Made by a program: the position numbers and the translations under genes
Shown here: positions 44,879 to 54,124 of the stretch, piece by piece
Layout: each line of letters starts with the position of its first letter
How positions within the stretch are numbered: the stretch's first letter is position 1
DNA from: Gemmatimonadota bacterium
GTDB lineage: Bacteria > Gemmatimonadota > Gemmatimonadetes > Gemmatimonadales > Gemmatimonadaceae
DNA: 64,000 nt
Direction of reading: 5' to 3'
Assembly (NCBI GenBank): GCA_021324635.1
Contig: JAJPIS010000107.1
Location: 124,001 to 188,000, forward strand
The notes under the pieces: model-generated
The model's database searches: none
Told to the model about the DNA's origin: nothing
Seen by the model: the letters and a program-made list of their open reading frames with translations, nothing else

Positions 44879-46318
44879 CTATGTGTTAGCGGCTTGCCGG
44901 CGTCTGCTCAGGAACTGCACGAACTCGGCCCCTTCGCGGAGGCGCCGCTTCATCATCTGCGGGCTCCGCACCATCTCGGCGGTCATCTCGGCGATCTTCC
45001 CAGCCCGGAAATAGAATCGCTTGTAGAACGTCTCGACCGAGTCGAAGATCTCCGTCCGGTTGAGATGCTCATACGAGAGCGCGCTCGTCTGGACACCCCG
45101 CTCGTTCACGAGCGTGGCCGCGCTGTCGTCCTCGGGCAGCCAGCCGTTCTCCTTGGCCTGGTTGTACAGGTACGTCCCCGGATACGGCGCGGCGATCGAG
45201 ACCTGGATCGTATGGGGATTGATCTCCTTGGCGTACCGAATGGTCTCCTGGATGGTCTCGCGCGTCTCGCCCGGGAGACCGAGGATGAAGGTGCCGTGAA
45301 TGGTGACGCCCAGGGCCCGGCAGTCGCGGGTGAAGCGGCGGGCGATGTCGAGCCGGATGCCTTTCTTGATGTTGTTCAGGATCTGCTGGTTGCCCGACTC
45401 GTACCCGACGAGGAGGAGCCGCAGCCCGTTGTCTCGCAGCACCTTCAGTGTCTCGTAGGGGACGTTCGCCTTGGCGTTGCACGACCAGGTCAGCCCGAGC
45501 TTCCCCAGCCCGCGAGCGATCTCCTCGGCGCGCGCCGTGTTGTCCGTGAACGTGTCATCGTCGAAGAACACTTCCTGAACCTGCGGGAAGTACTTCGGGA
45601 TGAGCGCGATCTCCTCCAGGACGTGCGCGGCGCTCCGCGTGCGGTAGCGGTGGCCACCCACCGTCTGCGGCCAGAGGCAGAACGTGCACTTGGAGCGGCA
45701 GCCCCGTCCCGTGTAGAGGGATACGTACGGGTGCTTGAGGTAGCCGATGAAGTAGTCCTCGATCCGCAGATCGCGCCGGTACACCTCGGTCACGAACGGC
45801 AGCCGGTCCATGTCCTCGAGCACGGCGCGATCCGGGGTGTGCACCACCCGGCCGGCTGTGTCCCGGAAGGTCAGCCCGTCGATGTCCGCGTACGGCCGCC
45901 CCTCGGCCACTTCCGCGATCGTGAAGTCGAACTCCTCGCGCGCGATGAAGTCGATCGCGGGAGAGGCGAGCAGCGACTGCTCCGGCTCCACGGCGACCTT
46001 GGCGCCGACGAACCCGACGCGCAGGGCGGGGTTCTCCTGCTTGAGGGCCTCCGCGACCCGCACGTCACCCGGAAACGAGGGCGAGCTCGTATGCAGCACG
46101 GCCAGGTCGTACTGCCGCGCCATGGGCAGCACGTCGGCCAGCGAGAGCCCCGCGGCCGGCGCGTCGACCAGCTTGCTGTCGGGCACCAGCGCGGCCGGCT
46201 GGGCGAGCCAGGTGGGGTACCAGAAGGACCGAACCTCACGGCGGGCCTGGTAGCGCGAGCCCGCGCCGCCGTCAAAGCCCTCGTAGGACGGGGGATGCAA
46301 AAAGAGCGTGCGCATCAT
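44879..46318 (-). CDS. hpnJ: HpnJ, hopanoid radical SAM protein
   Basis: The 479-residue protein opens with FLHPPSYEGFDGGAGSRYQA and VRSFWYPTWLAQPAALVPDS, a stretch specific to HpnJ. A B12-binding-like domain precedes the radical SAM domain with CRSKCTFC (GRGCRSKCTFCLWPQTVGG). HpnJ is required to convert N-acetylglucosaminyl or glucosaminyl bacteriohopanetetrol to the cyclitol ether. It is the downstream gene of a pair with hpnI, sharing a 4-base ATGA overlap, in the minus-strand half of the hopanoid locus. Confidence 0.93.
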   Translation of the reverse strand: MMRTLFLHPPSYEGFDGGAGSRYQARREVRSFWYPTWLAQPAALVPDSKLVDAPAAGLSLADVLPMARQYDLAVLHTSSPSFPGDVRVAEALKQENPALRVGFVGAKVAVEPEQSLLASPAIDFIAREEFDFTIAEVAEGRPYADIDGLTFRDTAGRVVHTPDRAVLEDMDRLPFVTEVYRRDLRIEDYFIGYLKHPYVSLYTGRGCRSKCTFCLWPQTVGGHRYRTRSAAHVLEEIALIPKYFPQVQEVFFDDDTFTDNTARAEEIARGLGKLGLTWSCNAKANVPYETLKVLRDNGLRLLLVGYESGNQQILNNIKKGIRLDIARRFTRDCRALGVTIHGTFILGLPGETRETIQETIRYAKEINPHTIQVSIAAPYPGTYLYNQAKENGWLPEDDSAATLVNERGVQTSALSYEHLNRTEIFDSVETFYKRFYFRAGKIAEMTAEMVRSPQMMKRRLREGAEFVQFLSRRRQAANT

Positions 46319-47553
46319 GCGGGCATCGCCTCCTCACTGCCGTGGAGCACTCCATCTGCACGAACCTGCATAGCCTGCTGTCTCCAGGTGACGCGGCGAT
46401 TGGCGAAGCTGATCGCCCACACGCCGAACGAGAGTATGTCGCGGAGCGGCACGAGCCAGGCCGTCCCGCGGCCGCCCCGGGGCATGGCGGGTACCTGCTG
46501 CCTCGCGACGACGAGCCCCCGGCGCACCACCCAATGTAGTACCAGCCGGCACAGGACAGCGACCGGCAGGAGCGCCAGCACCCACCGGTCCCTGCCGGCC
46601 ATGAGCGCGGCGAGCGCCGCCATCGGGATGGTGTACGTCACGACCGAGCAGAAGTGGCCGAGCGGCTCGACCGTGCGGATGGTCCGTGTCCACCGCAGCT
46701 CGTGGGCGACGAGCGCCGACAGGCTCGGCTCGTCGACCGTCGTCGCGACCTCGTAGGGCACGATGACGCAGCGCAACCCGAGCGCGCGGACGCGCCGCCC
46801 GAGCTCGTAGTCATCGGCGAGGAGCGGCGCCAGCGCCTCGAAGCCGCCACTGCGCGCGAGCACGTCGCGCCGCACGGCGATGGTCGCGCCGGAACAGTAC
46901 GCCTCGGACCCCACAGCGCGGGCGACGAGCACCGAGGGAGCAAACCACTCATCGATCGACAGCGCACCCAGCCGCGACCAGACGGAGCCCGTGGGCGCCC
47001 CACGGTACAGGCAGGTCGCCACGCCGACGGACGGGTCGCCGAGTGCCTCCGCGAGGGTCGCGAGATAGGTCGGGCCCACGCAGATATCGCTGTCGGCGAG
47101 CACGAGGATCTCCGAGCGCGCGTGCATGGCGAGCCGCGCGAGCGTATTGACCTTCTGGTTGGACCCGAGCTCGTACGACCCGGCGAGGACCTGGACGTGA
47201 CCGCGCGCGGTCGCCGCCACGCGGCGAGCCACGGCGAGCGCGGGATCCCCGGCCGAGCGGGCGCCGACCACGACCTCGTACGCCGGATACTCCTGCTCGC
47301 AGAACGACCGCAGGTTGCGCTCGAGGCCGGGCTCACTCCCACACAGCGGCTTGAGCACCGAGATGGACGGACGACCTGCACGGGCGCCCGCGGGCAGCGC
47401 ACGGGCCGATGGGCCGGATGTGGACACCAGCGACGCCCGCACGTGCCGCTGCCAGCGCCAGGTCAGGACGATGCACGCGACCACGTAGACGAGCGACAGC
47501 CCGGCCATCGTGATCCCGACCAGCCGCGCGGCAGTGTCGATCTCTCGTATCAT
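46315..47553 (-). CDS. hpnI: HpnI, hopanoid glycosyltransferase
   Basis: The 412-residue protein has an N-terminal membrane helix (GITMAGLSLVYVVACIVLTW), a GT2/GT21-type catalytic domain with VLKPLCGSEPGLERNLRSFC, DSDICVGP (the DxD-type metal site) and DDYELGRRVRALGLR, then HELRWTRTIR (the Q/RxxRW-type signature). C-terminal helices follow. It matches HpnI, the ceramide-glucosyltransferase-like enzyme that adds N-acetylglucosamine to bacteriohopanetetrol. The usual deacetylase HpnK is not beside it. It diverges from the squalene synthase gene over 182 bases that probably hold the promoters of both arms. Confidence 0.92.
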   Translation of the reverse strand: MIREIDTAARLVGITMAGLSLVYVVACIVLTWRWQRHVRASLVSTSGPSARALPAGARAGRPSISVLKPLCGSEPGLERNLRSFCEQEYPAYEVVVGARSAGDPALAVARRVAATARGHVQVLAGSYELGSNQKVNTLARLAMHARSEILVLADSDICVGPTYLATLAEALGDPSVGVATCLYRGAPTGSVWSRLGALSIDEWFAPSVLVARAVGSEAYCSGATIAVRRDVLARSGGFEALAPLLADDYELGRRVRALGLRCVIVPYEVATTVDEPSLSALVAHELRWTRTIRTVEPLGHFCSVVTYTIPMAALAALMAGRDRWVLALLPVAVLCRLVLHWVVRRGLVVARQQVPAMPRGGRGTAWLVPLRDILSFGVWAISFANRRVTWRQQAMQVRADGVLHGSEEAMPA

Positions 47554-47735
47554 GCGGTCGCTGGATGTCCGGATCTCACGCCGAACGATGGCGCGCCGAG
47601 GCCGGGAACCGGTAGCCCCCCGACCCCCTGCGCGGGCCGCGCCGTGCGTGCCGGCGGCCGTGCGCTGGCCCTTCGCTCGGACGGACGCCGCCCTTTGGCA
47701 CCGCCGAGCCGCAGGCGAATAGATTGCACGGCGTG

Positions 47736-48776
47736 ATGGACGGGCCGCGGCATACCGGACAGGACACCGAGGGAGCAGCGCTACAGGAGCTGCTGCTGCC
47801 AGGGGTCTCGCGCACGTTCGCGCTCACGATTCCGCAGTTGCCGCCGGCGCTGCGCACACCGATCACGAACGCCTACCTGTTGTGCCGCGCCGCCGACACG
47901 ATCGAGGACGAGGTCTCGCTGACGGCGGAGCAGAAGCAGCACTTCCATGCGCGGTTCGTGGCGGTGGTCGAGGGTCGTGAGGCGCCGGACGCGTTCGCGA
48001 CCGACCTGGCACCGCTCCTCTCGGCCGCGACGCTCGACGCCGAGCACGAGCTCATCCGCCAAACCCCGCGGGTGGTCGCCGTGACGCACGGCCTGGGGGA
48101 GCGGCAGCGGGCGGCGATCGAGCGGTGCGTGCGCATCATGTGCGCGGGGATGCCGCCATTCCAGCGGCGGACGCGCCTCGGGGGATTGGCGGACGTCGGC
48201 GAGCTGAACCAGTACTGCTATTACGTCGCAGGTGTCGTCGGGGAGATGCTCACGGACCTGTTCTGCGCCTACTCCCCGGCGATCGATGCGCGTCGGCCGG
48301 TGCTCGCGCCGCTCGCGACGTCCTTCGGCCAGGGTTTGCAGATGACGAACATCGTCAAAGATTTGTGGGCCGACCGCCAGCGCGGCATCTGCTGGTACCC
48401 CCGCGATGTGTTTCGCCGCACCGGGGTCGACCTCGAGACCCTCGCGCCCGGGCGCGACAGCGAGGGGCTGGCTGCCGGTCTGGAGGAGCTGATCGGTATG
48501 GCTCACGGGCACCTGCGCGACGCGCTGACCTACACGCTCGCGATCCCGCCAGCAGAGACAGGGATCCGCCGGTTCTGCCTGTGGGCGCTCGGCCTGGCCG
48601 TGCTGACGTTGCGGAAGGTCTACCGCAGCGCCGATTTCCTCGCCGGGCGGTCGGTCAAGGTCTCGCGCCGCATGGTGCGCGCGACGGTCGTCACCACCTC
48701 GCTGCTCGTCCGGAACGACGGGGTGCTCACCCGTCTCTTCGACTGGGCGGCGTCGCCGCTTCCGCGATGCTCATGA
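47736..48776 (+). CDS. Squalene synthase (farnesyl-diphosphate farnesyltransferase-like)
   Basis: I take ATG 47736; a TTG 12 bases earlier is the alternative. The 346-residue protein is an all-helical trans-isoprenyl synthase. The first Asp-rich motif is DTIEDE at 54-59 and the second is in QMTNIVKDLWADRQRGICWY. YCYYVAGVVGEMLTDLF is close to the YCHYVAGLVG motif of one-step squalene synthases rather than HpnC or HpnD. It should join two farnesyl diphosphates to squalene with NADPH. There is no HpnC, HpnD or HpnE in the window. It leads the plus-strand operon and overlaps the cyclase start (ATGA). Confidence 0.88.
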   Translation: MDGPRHTGQDTEGAALQELLLPGVSRTFALTIPQLPPALRTPITNAYLLCRAADTIEDEVSLTAEQKQHFHARFVAVVEGREAPDAFATDLAPLLSAATLDAEHELIRQTPRVVAVTHGLGERQRAAIERCVRIMCAGMPPFQRRTRLGGLADVGELNQYCYYVAGVVGEMLTDLFCAYSPAIDARRPVLAPLATSFGQGLQMTNIVKDLWADRQRGICWYPRDVFRRTGVDLETLAPGRDSEGLAAGLEELIGMAHGHLRDALTYTLAIPPAETGIRRFCLWALGLAVLTLRKVYRSADFLAGRSVKVSRRMVRATVVTTSLLVRNDGVLTRLFDWAASPLPRCS

Positions 48777-50770
48777 AGTTCCCCATCCTCTCCAGTGTGG
48801 CGACGGGCGCGCGAAGGTCCGTCGCGACGCCCCTCTCCGGAACCGCGCTGCGTCAGACAATCCGGCCGCCGATCGACCGCGCGGCGTTGCAGTCCGCGAT
48901 CGACCGCGCCGCGGCGGCGTTGACACGCACGCAGGCGGAGGAGGGGTACTGGCGCTTCGATCTCGAGGCCGATGCGAGCATCACGGCCGAGTACGTCCTG
49001 ATGATGCACTACATGGACGAGATCGACCCCGAGCTGGAGGCGCAACTGGCGACGGCCCTGCGGGCCGCACAGGCGCTGCACGGCGGGTGGGGTCTGTACC
49101 CGGGAAGCGCGATCGACCTGAGTTGCTCGGTCAAGGCCTACTATGCGCTGAAGCTGGCCGGCGACGATCCCGCCGCCCCGCACATGGCGCGCGCGCGCGC
49201 CGCGATCCTCGCCCAGGGCGGCGCCGCCCGGTCGAATGTGTTCACGCGCATCGCCCTGGCGATGTTCGGGCAAGTGCCCTGGCGGGGCGTGCCCTTTCTG
49301 CCAGTCGAGATCGTGCTCCTGCCGCGGTGGTTCCCCTTCCACCTGCACAAGGTCTCGTACTGGTCTCGCACCGTCATGGTGCCGCTCGCGATCCTCTGCA
49401 GCCTCAAGGTGCGCGCCCGCAACCCGAGGGGGGTGAATATCCGTGAGCTGTTCGTCACCCCCCCCGAGGAGGAGCGCGAGTACTTCCCGGTCCGCAGTCC
49501 GCTCAACCGGGCGTTCACGACGCTCGACGCACTCGGTCGCGCGAGCGAGCCAAAGCTGCCCGCCCGGCGCCGGCGCATCGCGCTCGTCCGCGCCGCCCGC
49601 TGGTTCATCGCCCGCCTCAACGGGACGGACGGCCTCGGGGGGATCTTTCCGGCCATGGTGAATGCCTACGAGGCGCTCGCGGCGCTCGGGTACGGGTACG
49701 ACCATCCCTACCGCGTCCAGGCGCGGACTGCGCTCCGTAAATTGCTCGTCCGCGGCGAGTCGGCGACCTGGTGTCAGCCGTGCGTCTCGCCCGTCTGGGA
49801 CACGGCGCTCGCGACACTCGCGCTCGAGGAAGCGGCGACCGAGAGATCGGGTGCAGCGGTGACCCGGGCCCTGGACTGGCTCGTCTCGCGGCAGCTTCCC
49901 GACGGCGAGCCCGGTGATTGGCGGGGTGCGCGTCCCGGCGTCCGCGGGGGCGGATGGGCATTTCAGTTCGCCAACCCGCACTATCCCGATCTCGACGACA
50001 CGGCCGCCGTGATCTGGGCGATGACGCGGGCCCCGGACTCCACGCGATACGAGGCGTCGATCGCGAGCGCCCTCGATTGGATCGCCGGCATGCAGAGCCG
50101 CAACGGCGGGTTCGGCGCGTTCGATGCCGACAACACGTTCCGCTACCTCAACGAGATCCCGTTTGCGGATCACGGGGCCCTCCTCGATCCGCCGACGAGT
50201 GACGTGAGTGGCCGGTGCGCGTTGGCGCTCGCGCGCGTGGGTCGCACGCGCGACCGCGCGGCGCTCGACGCCTGCCTGGGGTTCCTCCGCCGCGAGCAGG
50301 AGGAGCCTGGCGCCTGGTTCGGTCGCTGGGGCACGAATTACGTCTACGGCACCTGGTCGGTGCTCGCCGCCCTGTCACAGACCGCGCGTCCGGAGGACGC
50401 CGCGCGCGTCGCGCGCGCCGCCGCCTGGCTCATGACCCGCCAGAACGACGACGGGGGCTGGGGCGAGAGCTGTGACAGCTACTGGGATCCGGGCTGCGTC
50501 CCACGGAATGATCCGAGCACCGCGTGCCAGACGGCGTGGGCGCTCCTGGGACTCATGGACGCGGGCGAGGTCGAGTCGCCGGAAGTGAGGCGGGGCATCG
50601 CCTACCTGCTCAGGCGGCAGCAGGAGAGTGGGTTCTGGGACGACCCGTGGTTCAACGCGCCTGGGTTCCCTCGCGTGTTCTTCCTCAAGTATCACGGATA
50701 CGCCAGGTACTTCCCGCTCTGGGCGCTCGCCCGCTACCGGAATCTCACGAGTGGGGATGCGATGGCGTGA
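48773..50770 (+). CDS. shc: Squalene-hopene cyclase
   Basis: The start is ATG 48773 in an ATGA overlap with the synthase; a second in-frame ATG 6 bases earlier is possible. The 665-residue protein has the protonating motif DLDD at D406-L-D408-D409 (PHYPDLDDTAAVIWAM) and several QW repeats (ALDWIAGMQSRNGGFGAFD, AAWLMTRQNDDGGWGESC, AWALLGLMDAG). These match the DxDD acid and aromatic lining of bacterial SHC. It cyclises squalene to hopene and hopanol on the inner side of the cytoplasmic membrane. It is the central enzyme of the locus. Confidence 0.97.
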   Translation: MKFPILSSVATGARRSVATPLSGTALRQTIRPPIDRAALQSAIDRAAAALTRTQAEEGYWRFDLEADASITAEYVLMMHYMDEIDPELEAQLATALRAAQALHGGWGLYPGSAIDLSCSVKAYYALKLAGDDPAAPHMARARAAILAQGGAARSNVFTRIALAMFGQVPWRGVPFLPVEIVLLPRWFPFHLHKVSYWSRTVMVPLAILCSLKVRARNPRGVNIRELFVTPPEEEREYFPVRSPLNRAFTTLDALGRASEPKLPARRRRIALVRAARWFIARLNGTDGLGGIFPAMVNAYEALAALGYGYDHPYRVQARTALRKLLVRGESATWCQPCVSPVWDTALATLALEEAATERSGAAVTRALDWLVSRQLPDGEPGDWRGARPGVRGGGWAFQFANPHYPDLDDTAAVIWAMTRAPDSTRYEASIASALDWIAGMQSRNGGFGAFDADNTFRYLNEIPFADHGALLDPPTSDVSGRCALALARVGRTRDRAALDACLGFLRREQEEPGAWFGRWGTNYVYGTWSVLAALSQTARPEDAARVARAAAWLMTRQNDDGGWGESCDSYWDPGCVPRNDPSTACQTAWALLGLMDAGEVESPEVRRGIAYLLRRQQESGFWDDPWFNAPGFPRVFFLKYHGYARYFPLWALARYRNLTSGDAMA

Positions 50771-51636
50771 CCGTGCACGGACGGACGGCGACCCCCCGGG
50801 GGAGTGGCGAACCTCCAGCCGGGATGCACCGGCCGGAGGTCATCGGGATCGTCGTAGCCCTTCCGGCGGAGGCGCGCGGCATGCTCGACACCGTACCCGC
50901 GCGTGGCGCGTTGACGCACGTGAGCGAGCACGTGCTCCTCTGCCGCGCCGGCGTCGGCAGCCGCCGCGCGGCCGCGGCTGGCCAGGGACTCATCGACGCA
51001 GGGGTGGGTGCGCTCGTCAGCTGGGGTTGCGCGGCGGGTCTCCAGGCGGGGCGCCCGGCCGGCACGCTGGTGCTCGCCGATCGCGTCGTTCGTCCGACGC
51101 ATCGCAATGAGAGCCGCGAGCACGCCGGCACCGGCGATGAGACCAGGTCGCCGACACAGGCGATCGCGTCGACCTGGCTCGACCGTCTCGCCACGCGTCT
51201 GGCCCCGGAGCTGAACACCGTGCGCGGCGCGATCGCCGATGCGGGAGGGATCCTCCGGACGGCGGACGACAAGCGGGCCCTGGCGTGCACCGGCGCGGAC
51301 GCCGCCGACATGGAGACCGCCGCCGTGGCGGAGGTCGCCGCCCGCGCGGGCGTCCCGTGGGTCGCGGTGCGGGCGGTGGCCGACGGCCACGATGCGACCG
51401 TCCCGGCCAGTGTCGTCACCGCGCTCGACGACGACGGCCGCCTTCGGGTGATGCCATTCGCGGCCGCCCTCGCCCGCCGGCCGGCCGACGCGCTGGCGCT
51501 CCCGCGGCTCGCGCGTGGGTACCGGGCAGCCCTGACGGCACTGCGGACGGTGCGACGCCTCGCCGGACCGACGCTCCTGGCGCCCGGCCTGGAGGCGCTG
51601 TCGCCTGTGGCGGCGCCCGGCGTGGCTCGGTTGTGA
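50767..51636 (+). CDS. hpnG: HpnG, adenosylhopane nucleosidase/phosphorylase
   Basis: I use GTG 50767, overlapping the cyclase stop by GTGA; ATG 50824, from which residues read MHRPEVIGIVVALPAEARGM, is the alternative and closer to the usual HpnG start. The fold is that of nucleoside phosphorylases, with an N-terminal Gly-rich strand, SWGCAAGLQAGRPAGTLVLA, and DMETAAVAEVAARAGVPWVA with the Asp-Met-Glu nucleoside site. HpnG removes adenine from adenosylhopane to give ribosylhopane (or its phosphate). It lies between the cyclase and hpnA with overlaps at both ends. Confidence 0.9.
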   Translation: MTVHGRTATPRGSGEPPAGMHRPEVIGIVVALPAEARGMLDTVPARGALTHVSEHVLLCRAGVGSRRAAAAGQGLIDAGVGALVSWGCAAGLQAGRPAGTLVLADRVVRPTHRNESREHAGTGDETRSPTQAIASTWLDRLATRLAPELNTVRGAIADAGGILRTADDKRALACTGADAADMETAAVAEVAARAGVPWVAVRAVADGHDATVPASVVTALDDDGRLRVMPFAAALARRPADALALPRLARGYRAALTALRTVRRLAGPTLLAPGLEALSPVAAPGVARL

Positions 51637-52616
51637 CCCTCCTCGTCACCGGCGCCACGGGCTTTGTCGGTGCCGCCGTGGCCCGCGCGCTCATCGCGCG
51701 CGGCGAGCGGGTCCGGGCCCTCGTCCGGAGCGGGAGTGACCGCCAGAACCTCGAGGGGCTCGGGGTCACGCCGGTCGTCGGGGATCTCACCGACGCTGCC
51801 TCGCTCGAGCGAGCGGTGGCCGGATGCGACGGCGTCTTCCACGTGGCCGCGGACTACCGCCTGTGGGTCCCGGACCCGGCGGCGATGTACCGTGCCAACG
51901 TCGAGGGCACACGCGCTGTCCTCGATGCCGCGGCCGCTGCCGGAGCTCGCCGCATCGTGTACACGAGCAGCGTGGCCACGATCGGCACCGTGGCTGGCGG
52001 GGGGGCAGCCGACGAGGACACACCGTCGACCCTCGCCGACATGATCGGCCACTACAAGCGCTCCAAGTACATGGCCGAGGAGGTCGCGCGGGAGCGAGCC
52101 GCGCAGGGTGTCCCGGTGGTGATCGTCAATCCCTCGACGCCGGTCGGACCGGGGGATGTGAAGCCGACACCGACAGGGCGGCTGATCGTGGATGCACTCG
52201 CCGGACGGATGCCCGCCTACGTCGACACGGGACTCAACGTCGTGCACGTGGATGACGTTGCGGCTGGCCATCTGCTCGCGTACGATTGCGGCCTCGTCGG
52301 CCGGCGCTATATCCTCGGCGGTGCCAACCTCACGCTTCGCGAGATCCTGACCGAGTGCGCGCGCCTGGCCCGTCGGCCGCCGCCCCGCATCCGGTTGCCA
52401 CACGCTGCGGTCCTGCCGATCGCGTATCTCGCCGAAGGATGGGCGCGCATCACGGGGCGCGTGCCTCGGACGACAGTCGACGGCGTGCGATTGGCCAGGA
52501 AGATGATGTTCTTCTCGAGCGCGAGAGCCGAACGGGAGCTCGGGTACCGAGCGCGCGACGCTCGCGATGCGTTGCGCGACGCGGCCCAGTGGTTCCGTGG
52601 GCACGGATACGTTTGA
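51633..52616 (+). CDS. hpnA: HpnA, hopanoid-associated sugar epimerase (NAD-dependent)
   Basis: From GTG 51633, overlapping hpnG by GTGA, the protein has 327 residues. The Rossmann motif TGATGFVG is at the start, followed by VRALVRSGSDRQNLEGL, FHVAADYRLWVPDPAAMYRA and the catalytic YxxxK (GHYKRSKYMAEEVARERA). NPSTPVGPGDVKPTPTG is characteristic of HpnA. It belongs to the extended short-chain dehydrogenase family; its exact reaction in hopanoid tailoring is not settled. It is followed by a 318-base interval before hpnH. Confidence 0.92.
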   Translation: MTLLVTGATGFVGAAVARALIARGERVRALVRSGSDRQNLEGLGVTPVVGDLTDAASLERAVAGCDGVFHVAADYRLWVPDPAAMYRANVEGTRAVLDAAAAAGARRIVYTSSVATIGTVAGGGAADEDTPSTLADMIGHYKRSKYMAEEVARERAAQGVPVVIVNPSTPVGPGDVKPTPTGRLIVDALAGRMPAYVDTGLNVVHVDDVAAGHLLAYDCGLVGRRYILGGANLTLREILTECARLARRPPPRIRLPHAAVLPIAYLAEGWARITGRVPRTTVDGVRLARKMMFFSSARAERELGYRARDARDALRDAAQWFRGHGYV

Positions 52617-52717
52617 TCGAGGATCGGGATGAGGCACGACGCGTGGACGCGATGGTGGCACGCGGGAGGCCGGGGCTCAGGAGGGGATCCGGTCGTACCT
52701 CAGCGAGGGGCTGGACG

Positions 52718-52912
52718 ATGCGGCCCGAGTGGCTGCCCGCCGGCGGACGAGTGGCGCCCACGGCCGGGGCGTCGACCCCCGAGGTGCTGGTCGGCCTGGT
52801 GCTCGACCGGCTGTGGCAGTTGGGTGCCCGGTCGGTGCAGACAGTCGACGGGATCGACGAGGTGACTACATTTCGGCTGCCGGCCGAGTTGGACCGGCCA
52901 ACGGCTCGCTGA
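52718..52912 (+). CDS. Possible small protein between hpnA and hpnH
   Basis: A 64-residue frame starts at ATG 52718 after GAGGGG at good spacing and ends 22 bases before hpnH. Residues read MRPEWLPAGGRVAPTAGAST and then EVLVGLVLDRLWQLGARSVQ, TVDGIDEVTTFRLPAEL, which has the look of one helix and a strand, with no known domain. A second frame at 52681 spells EEGIRSYLSEGLDDAARVAA and runs out without a start. Gene status is uncertain; it may be a remnant or a small companion of hpnH. Confidence 0.4.
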   Translation: MRPEWLPAGGRVAPTAGASTPEVLVGLVLDRLWQLGARSVQTVDGIDEVTTFRLPAELDRPTAR

Positions 52913-52934
52913 CGGCACCCCGAGGACCTGGATC

Positions 52935-54062
52935 ATGGGCATTCCGTTGTTGCAGCAGTACCGGATCGGTCGCTACGTCCTGGGCAAGAAATTGCGCCGC
53001 GAGCAGCGCTACCCGCTCGTGCTCATGCTCGAGCCGCTGTTCCAGTGCAACCTGGAGTGTGCCGGCTGCGGGAAGATCGCCTACCCGACGGACGTCCTGC
53101 GCAAGCGGCTGACGGTGGAGGAGTGCCTGGCGGCCGTCGACGAGTGCGGCGCACCGGTCGTGTCGATCCCTGGTGGCGAGCCCCTGATCCACGCCGACAT
53201 GCCGCGGATCGTGGCCGGCATCGTGGCGCGAAAGAAGTTCGTCTACCTGTGCACCAACGCGATCCTTCTCGCGAAGCGGCTGGACGAGTTCACGCCCTCA
53301 CCCTACCTGACGTTCTCCGTCCACCTCGACGGGCTCGCCGCACGGCACGACGCGTCGGTGTGTCGTGATGGCATCTTCGAGAAAGCGGTGACGGCGATCC
53401 GCCTGGCCCGGCGGCGCGGGTTCCGGGTCTCGATCAACTGCACACTCTTCCAGGGCGAGAATGCGGACGAGGTCGCGGAGTTCCTGGACTTCGTCACCGA
53501 GCTCGGCGTCGAAGGGGTGACCATTTCCCCCGGCTACAGCTACGAGCGAGCGCCCCGGCAGGATGTCTTCCTCGGCCGGACGCAGAGCAAGCAGCTCTTC
53601 CGCGAGATCTTCAAGCGTGGCCGCGGGAAGCGGTGGCCGCTGACCGACTCGACCCTGTTCCTCGATTTTCTGGCCGGCAACCAGACGTACGAGTGCACGC
53701 CGTGGAGCACTCCGACACGCAATGTCTTCGGGTGGCAGAAGCCGTGCTATCTCCTCGTCACCGAGGGCTACGCCCCGACCTTCAAGCACCTCATGGAGGA
53801 GACGCCGTGGGACCAGTACGGGACGGGTCGGAATCCCAAGTGTGACAACTGCATGGCGCATTGCGGCTACGAGGGCACGGCCGTCAATGATGCCGTGCGG
53901 CACCCGCTCAAGGCGCTCGCGGTCTCGATCCGTGGCCCGCGCACGGATGGACCCCTCGCGCCCGAGCTGCCGATCCGGTACGCCCGCGACACGCGAAGCC
54001 TGCCACTCGCCGTCGTCGACCCGCCCGGCCCGGCGGCGCAGCCGCTCCGAAGGTCCAGCTAG
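52935..54062 (+). CDS. hpnH: HpnH, adenosyl-hopene transferase (radical SAM)
   Basis: The 375-residue protein has the radical SAM cluster cysteines C38, C42 and C45 (CNLECAGCGK), the HpnH opening GIPLLQQYRIGRYVLGKKL, and SIPGGEPLIH for SAM binding. C-terminal YECTPWSTPTRNVFGWQKPC and CDNCMAHCGYEGT supply the SPASM-like cysteine region. HpnH joins the adenosyl group to hopene (diploptene), the first step of side-chain extension. Loss of hpnH in other bacteria leaves only short-chain hopanoids. Confidence 0.96.
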   Translation: MGIPLLQQYRIGRYVLGKKLRREQRYPLVLMLEPLFQCNLECAGCGKIAYPTDVLRKRLTVEECLAAVDECGAPVVSIPGGEPLIHADMPRIVAGIVARKKFVYLCTNAILLAKRLDEFTPSPYLTFSVHLDGLAARHDASVCRDGIFEKAVTAIRLARRRGFRVSINCTLFQGENADEVAEFLDFVTELGVEGVTISPGYSYERAPRQDVFLGRTQSKQLFREIFKRGRGKRWPLTDSTLFLDFLAGNQTYECTPWSTPTRNVFGWQKPCYLLVTEGYAPTFKHLMEETPWDQYGTGRNPKCDNCMAHCGYEGTAVNDAVRHPLKALAVSIRGPRTDGPLAPELPIRYARDTRSLPLAVVDPPGPAAQPLRRSS

Positions 54063-54081
54063 GCGGATCTGCGAATCGCCC

Positions 54082-54112
54082 CCCCCCCCGCCACACGCGC
54101 GGCGGGCGGGGG
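54082..54112 (+). terminator. Imperfect GC-rich hairpin after hpnH
   Basis: A run of C ending CCCGCC (54087-54092) can pair with GGCGGG (54101-54106), and more C with the GGGGG that follows past one bulged C. The loop is ACACGCGC. It lies 20 bases after the hpnH stop and 12 bases before hpnB, and could weaken read-through into hpnB. No T tract follows. Confidence 0.4.
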
Positions 54113-54124
54113 CTCGTTCCACCG

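Noticed and set aside
44774-46756. 660-codon open frame antisense to hpnJ
   Set aside because: hpnJ is well supported by radical SAM cysteines; the antisense text lacks any domain.
50745-52661. 638-codon open frame antisense to hpnG and hpnA
   Set aside because: Low-complexity Arg/Pro translation of the complement of two recognised genes.
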